From CAZSCF01 sp964547585 (GTDB lineage: Bacteria; Patescibacteriota; Minisyncoccia; Moranbacterales; UBA2206), in assembly GCA_964547585.1 (NCBI GenBank), contig CAZJOI010000021.1:1-12524 (forward strand): 12,524 nucleotides of DNA. Reading direction: 5' to 3'. Positions within the stretch are counted from its first letter, which is position 1; the number at the start of each line of letters is the position of its first letter. A model generated the notes under the pieces. The model was given only the letters and a program-made list of their open reading frames with translations. It did no database searches and had not been told where the DNA came from. This document shows, in pieces, positions 1 to 6,091 of the stretch. The translations under genes and the position numbers were made by a program.

Positions 1-7
1 CTCGCAT

Positions 8-1489
8 CTATTTTACCCAATGTTTTTTTTTGATCTCCTGATCATCTTCTTCTTTCTTTTCTGCTATTTTAATTTTGGCCATCTGGCGAAGTTTTTCCAA
101 ATCATTTTTTGCGAGCTCCTCCGCGCGTGCGAGCAGAAATTTTCGTTCATTTTTTTTTTCGTCTTCAATAACTTCAGCCAAGAGCACATCCAAAATAGCT
201 CCAATCTTTGGTCCGGGTTTTATGTCCAATTCTTGCATCAAATCGTTGCCATTAATTTCAAGCATTTTGACCGAAACCGCATCACGGGAAACTTTATCAA
301 TAATATATTCCAAATGGCGGAGCTTGTACGGCTTGGCCTTGGGCGTTCCGCTCCCCAATCTGTCTGCAATACGCAGATCAATTAAGTCCTGCATATTTTC
401 CAGACCAACTTTTTGGATTAATTTTCGCACGGAGCTTTCAGTGACTTCATCTGGGTTGTAGTAAAACATGTGGTTATCAATAAGTAATCTCACTTTATCA
501 ACAATGTCATTGGAGAATCGGAGACGTCTTAATATTTTTTCGGCTATTCTGGCACCAGCGTGATCGTGATTATAGAAAGTTGCAAATTCTCCCTCACCTC
601 TTTTGGTTTGCGGTTTAGCAATATCATGTAGAAGTGCAGCTAGGCGCACTTCCAATTTTTTGGAAGGACAGAATTTTAGAGATAATAGATTGTGTTTATA
701 GATAGTATGAATGTGATGACGATTTTGCGGAATGCCATAGCCATTTTCCAATTCTGGAATAATAAAATTCAAGAGATTTGTTTCGTGGAGCATATCAATG
801 CCTTCAGATGGCCTGTCAGACAAAATAATTTTTACCAATTCATCCTTGATTCTTTCCAGAGCGATATGTTCAATATCCTTGGAATTTTTTTGAATGGATC
901 CTAATGTTTTTTCTTCGATAGAAAAATCCAGTTGTGAATAAAATCTGATGGCTCGCATCATTCGCAGAGCATCTTCAGAAAATCTTTCATCAGGACTCCC
1001 GACTGTGCGAATGATTTTATTTTTCAAATCTTTTTGACCAGAAAACAGATCTACTAGTTCATAGTTCATAGTTCGCCCGCCTACCGACGAGGCAGGTAGT
1101 TCGTAGTTCGTGATTTTTAAAGCCAGTGCATTGATCGTAAAATCGCGACGCTTCAAATCTTCTTCTAGCGTCTTAGCAAATTTAATTTTGTCTGGATGTC
1201 TTTTGTCAGAATAATTTGATTCAATGCGATAAGTGGTAATTTCAACCACTTCTGATGTTTCTTCTTCTCTGATTTTTATGCCGACTGTTCCAAAGTTATT
1301 TTCATAAAAACTATCTGGAAAAATTTGCATTACTTCTTCCGGCCTTGCATTGGTAGTCAAATCCCAATCTTTAACTTCTCTTTCCATAAGCAAATCACGT
1401 ACGGATCCACCGACGATATAGGTTTCAAAACCAGCCGCTTCTATTTTTGCCAGAATTTCTTTTATTTTTTCTGGAATTTTATTTTCCAT
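8..1489 (-). CDS. cca: CCA-adding enzyme / poly(A) polymerase family tRNA nucleotidyltransferase with HD domain
   Basis: This 493-residue protein adds or repairs the 3' CCA of tRNAs using CTP and ATP. The class II nucleotidyltransferase head is clear: GGSVRD at 27-32, the metal-binding DWD at 41-43 followed by LTTNARPEE, RRDFTINAL at 114-122, and ALRMMRAIRF at 174-183. An HD phosphohydrolase-type domain follows (LLHDIAKP, HD at 288-289; NHDHAG near 307-312), then a Lys/Glu-rich C-terminus. The start at 1489 was chosen because the canonical N-terminus begins there and GAGGA lies about 12 nt upstream; the longer reading frame only runs into the N gap. Residues about 125-144, between the RRDFTINALAL motif and VDLFSGQKDL, hold an extra segment encoded by a palindromic repeat (1054-1110). 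The neighbouring tRNA-Ala has no encoded CCA, so this enzyme would be needed to mature it. Whether it adds the whole CCA or only part cannot be told by eye. Confidence 0.93.
   Translation of the reverse strand: MENKIPEKIKEILAKIEAAGFETYIVGGSVRDLLMEREVKDWDLTTNARPEEVMQIFPDSFYENNFGTVGIKIREEETSEVVEITTYRIESNYSDKRHPDKIKFAKTLEEDLKRRDFTINALALKITNYELPASSVGGRTMNYELVDLFSGQKDLKNKIIRTVGSPDERFSEDALRMMRAIRFYSQLDFSIEEKTLGSIQKNSKDIEHIALERIKDELVKIILSDRPSEGIDMLHETNLLNFIIPELENGYGIPQNRHHIHTIYKHNLLSLKFCPSKKLEVRLAALLHDIAKPQTKRGEGEFATFYNHDHAGARIAEKILRRLRFSNDIVDKVRLLIDNHMFYYNPDEVTESSVRKLIQKVGLENMQDLIDLRIADRLGSGTPKAKPYKLRHLEYIIDKVSRDAVSVKMLEINGNDLMQELDIKPGPKIGAILDVLLAEVIEDEKKNERKFLLARAEELAKNDLEKLRQMAKIKIAEKKEEDDQEIKKKHWVK
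1054..1110. repeat. In-frame palindromic insert within cca
   Basis: The heptamer TAGTTC(A/G) occurs three times in tandem on the left, then a GC-rich imperfect inverted repeat (CCTACC gacga GGCAGG, with CTACC/GGTAG also able to pair), then two more TAGTTCG copies. On the coding strand it adds about 18-20 residues, with the motif NYEL at both ends (NYELPASSVGG...MNYEL), between conserved nucleotidyltransferase motifs. The family normally has only a short connector there. The insert looks like a mobile or expanded palindromic element tolerated in a surface loop. Confidence 0.7.
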
Positions 1490-1506
1490 ATAATTGTGGT
1501 GTCCTC

Positions 1507-1606
1507 NNNNNNNNNNNNNNNNNNNNNNNNNNNNNNNNNNNNNNNNNNNNNNNNNNNNNNNNNNNNNNNNNNNNNNNNNNNNNNNNNNNNNNNNNNNNNN
1601 NNNNNN
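1507..1606. other. Assembly gap (100 N)
   Basis: Exactly 100 N bases, the usual placeholder for a scaffold join of unknown length. It separates the start of cca from the 3' end of tRNA-Ala. The cca promoter, and possibly other genes, may lie in the missing piece. The adjacency of cca and the tRNA is therefore not proven by the sequence. Confidence 0.97.
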
Positions 1607-1619
1607 GGTCATATTTGTG

Positions 1620-1692
1620 TGGACCCAAGGAGGCTCGAACTCCTGACCTCCTCCATGCCATGGAGGCGCTCTACCAACTGAGCTATGGGCCC
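1620..1692 (-). tRNA. tRNA-Ala (anticodon GGC)
   Basis: A complete 73-nt cloverleaf can be drawn on the minus strand. Acceptor GGGCCCA pairs with TGGGTCC and includes the G3:U70 wobble that marks alanine tRNAs. The D arm is GCTC/GAGC. The anticodon stem CCTCC/GGAGG has loop ATGGCAT, giving anticodon GGC for the codon GCC. The T arm AGGAG/CTCCT has loop TTCGAGC, and the discriminator is A73. The bases after A73 read CAC, so CCA is not encoded and must be added after transcription. The 3' end lies 14 nt from the N gap, so any downstream tRNA or terminator is not visible. Confidence 0.96.
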
Positions 1693-1730
1693 AAATAATA
1701 TTCGGATTTCTTTTCTATTTTAAAACAAAG

Positions 1731-1779
1731 CGCTCGGACCCTGTCCACCTTTGGCGGAAACTGAGCTAATGGCCCAAAT
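1731..1779 (-). pseudogene. Decayed tRNA 5' fragment fused to a short palindromic repeat
   Basis: On the minus strand 1775-1758 reads GGGCCATTAGCTCAGTTT, a typical tRNA 5' end (acceptor strand plus D-arm start). It matches the intact tRNA-Ala next door with one shifted base, and the flanking AAATA is also shared. The sequence then leaves the tRNA pattern and enters a GC-rich hairpin (TCCACC ttt GGCGGA on the plus strand, 1744-1758) followed by GGACC/CGAGCG bases. No anticodon or T arm follows. It is best read as a partial duplication of the tRNA, or a decayed second tRNA, interrupted by a repeat. Confidence 0.55.
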
Positions 1780-1829
1780 ACTTTATTTGACAATGTCTCA
1801 ATGATATCAGGTTTTTGTGTTTGGTCAAT

Positions 1830-3392
1830 ATGAGATATAATAAAATCATGCAAATCATAAGTAAATTCTGGAACAATTTTAAAACCCAACCGGATATCTG
1901 GTTTTTTTATGGTTTTTTAATAACATTTACCCTGTCCATCAGAAAGGTTCTATACTTTTTTCCAATAAAGGGTGAGTTTAATGAATATGCCGGGATATAT
2001 GTCTATTTGTCGGATATTTTTCTCATCGTTGCCATAATGATATGGCTAATAACTATACTATACAATAAAATATATGCATTGTCAATAGATAATCCAAAGA
2101 AATTCTATGTTACAGCCCCGCTTTTGCTTGTCTTATGGGCATTTGTGTCCATTGCGTGGTCAGAAAATTATTATATAGCTCTCTTTAGGTCAATTAAGCT
2201 TTTGGAGTTCTATTTTATTTATATTTACATTATTTTTAGATTAGTAAAATGTTCCACGTGGAACATTTTTATGAAAATTATAATGTCCGTAGCAGTTTTC
2301 CAGTCTATTTTAGCTATTTTCCAATTTATTCTGCAACATTCTATTGGGTTGTTTTGGCTCAAAGAAAGTCTCATTGGATCAGATATCCTAGGCGTAGCCA
2401 AAATAATAGTTGACGGAGAAAAAATAATTAGATCCTATGGCCTATTTCCTCATCCAAATATCTTGGGTGGATTTCTCCTTTTTTCTATTATTATAACAAT
2501 TTTATATCAAAAAATGTTCCACGTGGAACATTTTTCCAAGATTTTCAATATAAAATGTTCCACGCCCGCCTCGAATCAAGGAGACCCTTCGTCGACGCGA
2601 GGCTGGTGGAACATCACAATACTTTGCTTGGAATGTTTTGCTTTATTTCTAACATTTTCTAAGTCGGCTATCATCGGACTTGGATTGTTTTTGTTGTTTT
2701 TATGCTTTCTGAATGTTCCACGTGGAACATTATTAATTTATCTAAAAAAACAATTCAAGTGGTTAATACTGGGATTTATTTTAACTTTAGCCTTTTTGTC
2801 TATTGTAAAAGTTAATTTGAATAGTTTTTTCATAAAAAGCCTTGTAGAAAGAAGTTTTTACCAAAATGTTTCACCTGCCCACTTTGCTATGCAAAGCATT
2901 GCAAGCGGGCGTGGAACAGAAATCGGATTATTGATTCTTGGTGTTGGCAATGGTCAATTTGTCTTGGGTATGCAAGATTATTCAAAACAAGTGTTAGAAT
3001 TTTGGCAATTTCAGCCTGTCCATAACATTTTTTTGCTTATTTGGTCAGAGTTGGGAGCTGTTGGTCTTATCTTGTTTCTGTTTTTTATACTTAAGATATT
3101 GTGGGGTAAAAATGTTCCAACCCAGAAGCAATTAAATTGTTCCACCCCAGTAGAAATGTTCCATCCCAGTAGAAATGTTCCACGTGGAACATTCTATGGG
3201 GCAGGCGTGGAACATTCTACGGGGCAAGCGTGGAACAATTTAATTCAGGTCTATTTTAAGGCAATGCTTCTGGGTCTAATATTTATTATGCCGTTTGATC
3301 ATTACTTATGGGATATTCAGCAAGGGCAAGCACTGCTTTGGGTGGTGCTGGGGCTAATTGTAGTCTCAAGGCTAAATATTGACAAAGAATAG
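1830..3392 (+). CDS. O-antigen ligase / polymerase (WaaL/Wzy) family membrane protein
   Basis: About 520 residues with roughly 10-12 membrane segments. Two stretches are characteristic of the family: GLFPHPNILGG (about residues 203-213) and PVHNIFLLIWSELGAVG (His about 398). The family joins or polymerises lipid-linked surface glycans on the outer face of the inner membrane. Which of the two reactions occurs here, and on what glycan, cannot be said. Start choice is uncertain: a TTG at 1815, ATG at 1830 and ATG at 1848 are in frame, and none has an SD. A TATAAT at 1836-1841 would make a leaderless start at 1848 possible. The gene is notable for at least six palindromic elements with TGTTCCAC/GTGGAACA arms between 2246 and 3245, all in frame and in loops between hydrophobic segments. 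It is followed on the same strand by murI. Confidence 0.85.
   Translation: MRYNKIMQIISKFWNNFKTQPDIWFFYGFLITFTLSIRKVLYFFPIKGEFNEYAGIYVYLSDIFLIVAIMIWLITILYNKIYALSIDNPKKFYVTAPLLLVLWAFVSIAWSENYYIALFRSIKLLEFYFIYIYIIFRLVKCSTWNIFMKIIMSVAVFQSILAIFQFILQHSIGLFWLKESLIGSDILGVAKIIVDGEKIIRSYGLFPHPNILGGFLLFSIIITILYQKMFHVEHFSKIFNIKCSTPASNQGDPSSTRGWWNITILCLECFALFLTFSKSAIIGLGLFLLFLCFLNVPRGTLLIYLKKQFKWLILGFILTLAFLSIVKVNLNSFFIKSLVERSFYQNVSPAHFAMQSIASGRGTEIGLLILGVGNGQFVLGMQDYSKQVLEFWQFQPVHNIFLLIWSELGAVGLILFLFFILKILWGKNVPTQKQLNCSTPVEMFHPSRNVPRGTFYGAGVEHSTGQAWNNLIQVYFKAMLLGLIFIMPFDHYLWDIQQGQALLWVVLGLIVVSRLNIDKE
2246..2269. repeat. parS-like palindrome, copy 1
   Basis: Perfect palindrome with core TGTTCCACGTGGAACA at 2250-2265, flanked by AAAA and TTTT so that 24 bases are symmetric. 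The core has the same form as ParB-binding parS sites (TGTTNCACGTGAAACA in Bacillus; GTTCCACGTGGAAC in pseudomonads). It is read as K-C-S-T-W-N-I between two hydrophobic segments of the O-antigen ligase-like protein. Confidence 0.8.
2510..2535. repeat. parS-like palindrome, copy 2
   Basis: Core TGTTCCACGTGGAACA at 2515-2530 inside AAAAA...TTTTT, 26 symmetric bases. It is read in a second frame as M-F-H-V-E-H-F. It lies only 20 nt before the next, split copy. Confidence 0.8.
2556..2613. repeat. Split parS-like palindrome with 42-nt hairpin insert
   Basis: The half-sites TGTTCCAC (2556-2563) and GTGGAACA (2606-2613) are exact, but 42 nt (2564-2605) separate them where other copies have none. 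The insert is GC-rich in an AT-rich gene and has its own inverted arms, GCCTCG (2568-2573) and CGAGGC (2598-2603). Its length is 14 codons, so the frame is kept. Confidence 0.7.
2712..2731. repeat. parS-like palindrome, copy 3
   Basis: Core TGTTCCACGTGGAACA at 2714-2729 with one further symmetric base pair on each side giving AAT...ATT. It is read in the third frame as N-V-P-R-G-T, in a loop before the next membrane segment. Confidence 0.8.
2867..2918. repeat. Split, degenerate parS-like palindrome with 36-nt hairpin insert
   Basis: TGTTTCAC (2867-2874) and GTGGAACA (2911-2918) flank 36 nt that fold on themselves: GCCCACTTTGC at 2877-2887 against GCAAGCGGGC at 2901-2910, with one mismatch and one bulge. 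The insert is 12 codons long. It lies in the large loop before the ILGVGNGQFV stretch. Confidence 0.6.
3113..3245. repeat. Nested fold-back array of seven parS-type half-sites
   Basis: Four left-facing half-sites, TGTTCCA(A/C/T), start at 3113, 3138, 3157 and 3176. Three right-facing GTGGAACA copies start at 3184, 3207 and 3230. The two central ones meet as the perfect palindrome 3176-3191. The left side has an 18-nt direct repeat (3146-3163 and 3165-3182, period 19). The right side has a 23-nt unit (3184-3206 and 3207-3229, two differences). The ends 3130-3145 and 3230-3245 are exact inverse complements over 16 bases. The whole block can therefore fold as one long hairpin with small bulges. 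It is translated in frame between two membrane segments. Confidence 0.8.
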
Positions 3393-3407
3393 AATTTATA
3401 TTATAAT
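3379..3407 (+). promoter_or_regulatory. Consensus sigma70-type promoter for murI
   Basis: TTGACA (3379-3384), 17 bases, then TATAAT (3402-3407). Both hexamers are perfect. The -35 box lies inside the last codons of the upstream gene. The -10 box is the middle of an 18-bp perfect AT palindrome (3395-3412). Transcription would begin near 3414, where CAATCC (3414-3419) and GGATTG (3439-3444) could form a 5' hairpin, leaving a leader of about 85 nt. A weaker TTGCAA-16-TATACT (3442-3469) could be a second start. Confidence 0.7.
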
Positions 3408-3498
3408 ATAAAACAATCCAAGTTAGCTGGACGGTGTAGGATTGCAAAATAATTGAACTGTATTATACTTAATTTACTTAATTTTTTATCTTATAAAC

Positions 3499-4284
3499 AT
3501 GATTGGAGTTTTTGATAGCGGTGTTGGTGGACTTACTGTAGTAAAGGAAATAAAAAAATGGCTGCCGGATTGCCCGGTTGTTTATTTTGGAGATACAGCT
3601 AGATGTCCTTGGGGCAACAAGAGTCCTGATTTGGTAAAAAAATATGCCGATGAAATTACCAGTTTTTTGATTGGGCAAGGAATAAAAGATATTGTAATTG
3701 CGTGTAATACTGCTTCGGCTCTGACAGTAGATTATCTCAGAGAAAAATATTCAGCGATCAATTTTTATGATGTGATTGATCCGGTTATTAATAAAGTCAG
3801 AAAGGAAGCTAATGCAAGTAGTAATAAAAAAAGTTTCTCTGTTGGAATAATTGGAACAAAGGGAACAATTGAGGATGGCATGCACGAACGAAAATTGGGA
3901 GAAATAAATTCCAAAATAAAAATTTATGCCAAGGCTTGTCCATTATTGGTTCCGTTGGTAGAAGAAGGGATGGCCAATCATGATGTAACAAAAATTATTG
4001 CTAAAGAATATCTGGATGAATTCAAAGAAAAAAAACTTGATGCTTTGATTTTGGGATGTACTCATTATCCAATTATTAAGGATATTCTTCAGGATAATTT
4101 AAAGGATGTGAAGCTTATTGATTCAGCAGAGGAAACAGCCAAGAAAATTGTCAGACAAAGATACTTTAATGATATGGAAAAACGATCAGATGTCTTTTAT
4201 TTTTCTGACCTATCCATTGGTCTTACAAAATCAGTTGAAGATATTCTGGGTAGAAAAGTAGTTATTAGAAAAATGATTTTCTAA
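3499..4284 (+). CDS. murI: Glutamate racemase
   Basis: This 261-residue protein, normal length for the family, converts L-glutamate to D-glutamate for peptidoglycan using two cysteines and no cofactor. DSGVGGLTV is at 6-14, YFGDTARCPWG near 29-39, the first catalytic cysteine in ACNTAS (Cys69), and the second in GCTHYP (Cys187). The usual Tyr in R-x-P-Y-G is Trp here. The ATG at 3499 begins right at the conserved N-terminus; no SD is present upstream, as with other core genes in this window. It follows the O-antigen ligase-like gene on the same strand but has its own strong promoter, and a terminator sits 24 nt after its stop. Its presence indicates that the organism makes its own D-Glu and so probably a peptidoglycan wall. 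Confidence 0.96.
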   Translation: MIGVFDSGVGGLTVVKEIKKWLPDCPVVYFGDTARCPWGNKSPDLVKKYADEITSFLIGQGIKDIVIACNTASALTVDYLREKYSAINFYDVIDPVINKVRKEANASSNKKSFSVGIIGTKGTIEDGMHERKLGEINSKIKIYAKACPLLVPLVEEGMANHDVTKIIAKEYLDEFKEKKLDALILGCTHYPIIKDILQDNLKDVKLIDSAEETAKKIVRQRYFNDMEKRSDVFYFSDLSIGLTKSVEDILGRKVVIRKMIF

Positions 4285-4307
4285 AAAATATAACTTTTGT
4301 AAAAAAC

Positions 4308-4331
4308 AAAAACCCTAGCAATAGGGTTTTT
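4308..4331 (+). terminator. Intrinsic terminator of murI
   Basis: Ten-base-pair stem AAAAACCCTA / TAGGGTTTTT with a GCAA tetraloop (4318-4321), and a T run that forms part of the stem's 3' arm. It lies 24 nt downstream of the murI stop. The symmetric A and T runs could let it work in both directions. Confidence 0.8.
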
Positions 4332-4344
4332 AAAATGGCTGAAA

Positions 4345-4385
4345 ATAAAAAAGAGGCGGGTTCGCAATTGCGTACCCGCCCTTTT
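4345..4385 (-). terminator. Intrinsic terminator of the GHKL ATPase operon
   Basis: GC-rich stem GGCGGGT/ACCCGCC continued by CGC/GCG around an AATT loop (4354-4380). Read on the minus strand it is followed by a long T-rich tract from the A-run at 4345-4352. It begins 16 nt after the stop of the ATPase gene at 4401. With the murI terminator it forms a back-to-back pair between convergent transcripts. Confidence 0.8.
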
Positions 4386-4400
4386 AAGGACCTTGCAGCC

Positions 4401-6086
4401 TTAATTTTTAATGGCTGCTTTTTTGAAAACCTGTGTCGGTTTTTTTCCTGGCTTTCTGCCAGTCAATGCGTCCGCCTTAGTAATCGTAAAGATGAAAGGC
4501 GGAATCACAGTCTCAAATGCAAGTTCAGCTGTTTCCCGCATTTCTTTGGGCAACGATAACTGAGTAAGTGCTTGAATAGCGATGTATTCCTGCAGGCGCA
4601 TCACCGCGTTATCATGAGGCTCACATTTGAGCCAGAGGCGGTGTTTGATATTGAATATCAACTTGCCTTCGTTGGCGTTGAGTTCCCAGAGTCTGTCTGA
4701 TCCAGGCAGCTCATCATATCGGAACTGCAGGCCGAGACTGTTGCTTTTTACAACCTTGCGGAATTCTCCTCGCGGTCCTGACACTGAAAACGGAGAGTGT
4801 CCCTTTTTTTCATTCTCGGGGGCATCTCTCTTTGACGATTCTCCGGCTATCTTTTCGTGCTGCTTTCCATTAAGGCCACGAGTTGAGAGAGAGGATTCTT
4901 CTTGAAATCCAACTTGTCTTTCAACTTCGACATGGCCAATGCCGATTGTTCCTTGTTTGAAGGAGCCGATTACTTCCTTGAATCCAAATTGGGCGTCAGC
5001 ACACAACTCCTCAATAACTTTCATGGAACGAAGGCCGAGTTCTTGATAACGCTCATCTTTGTTCGACTCTTCAACTTCTTCCACATACTTTGAGCCGATT
5101 TTTTTGTACCAATCTTCAACGGTAATCAGAAAACCGATGAATGCGTCATCAATGATAAAGCTTTTACGACTCGGATGAAGGTGAATGTTGCTGGTAATTT
5201 CTCCTTCAAAAATTCCTGAGGTCAAAGCTTTAGTAGCTTCTTCCGAAAGAAGGCCTCGTCCAGGAAACGTATTGATTGTTTTCTGGAAATTTACTCGAAA
5301 AGTGTCGCCGATTTCTCCGCAAAGTACCTTTCCACAGCGCTTGCTGCCGATTTTTCTGGCAACAAACATACGAAAGATTGTTTTTTGGCAATCTTTGTGA
5401 AGAATGGAAAAATCTTCCAGCTTGGCTCCCTGAAAATCTTCAGCCGTGACCGTTCTTTTCTGAACTTTGCCGGATTTGTCGATGATTTCAATAAGTACTG
5501 ATGCTTTTTTCTTGCGCATGGCAATACCATAACTGTCTAGTATATCACTAGCCAGACTGTCTGTAGAAATCATGCTCAGGAATCGGTCTTCGGTGAAATC
5601 CAGAATGCGCATTTCTGTGCGCCACTGAACTGCTCCGGTTGAATATGACTTACTGAAATGAATATCCCGTCTTTCTTCAACGGGAATACCGGTGATATTT
5701 TTTTGGTCCAGGAGATCTTGGGTAAATGTCCAAGTCCGATAATCGTTACTTTTCGTATGCGGGCAAGATGTAAACATAAATGTTTTACATTTGCCGAATG
5801 GAGCAATTAGTCCTCGGCCAAAGCGACCCAGTTTATCTTTGCCTTTTTGGGAGGCACAGATCTGACGCAAAGCTTTTTCGAACTTGGCTTGACTTGCGCC
5901 CTCGCCATCGTCCTGAATAAGAATTTCTCTTTTCTGAAAATTAATGACAACCGAAATCCTTATTGCTCCGGCATCAATTGCGTTCTGGATTGTCTCCAGA
6001 GTTACCTTTTGCAATGTCGGATATGTTTCGGCGACGGCCGCGAGGGTATTGCCCTGATGAAATTCCAATTTTGACTTGCTTACCAT
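4401..6086 (-). CDS. GHKL-fold ATPase (MutL/MORC/Hsp90-like), last gene of a three-gene operon
   Basis: 561 residues. The N-terminal third is a complete Bergerat ATP-binding fold: E-x-x-x-N-A-I-D-A-G (Glu31, Asn35, Asp38), DDGEG at 59-63, and GRFGRGLIAPFG at 87-98. The pattern is nearest to the HATPase_c_3 group that includes MutL, MORC and Hsp90-like proteins. A transducer-like middle region follows, containing FPGRGLLSEE and a HLHPSRKSF stretch. Then come a polar, low-complexity linker (about 390-445) and a C-terminal domain (about 455-535) with FNIKHRLWL and YIAIQALTQLSLP. Proteins of this kind use ATP-driven dimer closure on DNA or client proteins; the substrate here is unknown. The start has GGGAGG about 10 nt upstream, inside the end of the preceding gene, from which it is separated by 5 nt. 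It is too short and divergent to be called mutL or htpG. Confidence 0.88.
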   Translation of the reverse strand: MVSKSKLEFHQGNTLAAVAETYPTLQKVTLETIQNAIDAGAIRISVVINFQKREILIQDDGEGASQAKFEKALRQICASQKGKDKLGRFGRGLIAPFGKCKTFMFTSCPHTKSNDYRTWTFTQDLLDQKNITGIPVEERRDIHFSKSYSTGAVQWRTEMRILDFTEDRFLSMISTDSLASDILDSYGIAMRKKKASVLIEIIDKSGKVQKRTVTAEDFQGAKLEDFSILHKDCQKTIFRMFVARKIGSKRCGKVLCGEIGDTFRVNFQKTINTFPGRGLLSEEATKALTSGIFEGEITSNIHLHPSRKSFIIDDAFIGFLITVEDWYKKIGSKYVEEVEESNKDERYQELGLRSMKVIEELCADAQFGFKEVIGSFKQGTIGIGHVEVERQVGFQEESSLSTRGLNGKQHEKIAGESSKRDAPENEKKGHSPFSVSGPRGEFRKVVKSNSLGLQFRYDELPGSDRLWELNANEGKLIFNIKHRLWLKCEPHDNAVMRLQEYIAIQALTQLSLPKEMRETAELAFETVIPPFIFTITKADALTGRKPGKKPTQVFKKAAIKN

Positions 6087-6091
6087 ATTTT

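Noticed and set aside
1836..1841. TATAAT just before the ATG at 1848
   Set aside because: No acceptable -35 box at the right distance; in AT-rich DNA this hexamer is frequent, so it was not called as a promoter, only mentioned for start choice.
1683..1889. 68-codon minus-strand open frame
   Set aside because: It runs through the 5' end of tRNA-Ala and the tRNA fragment and overlaps the start of the O-antigen ligase-like gene; no SD and no recognisable protein pattern.
2246..3245. CRISPR-like array
   Set aside because: Repeats are palindromic, unevenly spaced (tens to hundreds of bases), and translated in frame inside a conserved membrane-protein gene; no unique spacers of constant size.
4335..4559. 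74-codon plus-strand open frame after murI
   Set aside because: It starts inside the terminator region and reads through a terminator hairpin and the antisense of the ATPase C-terminus.
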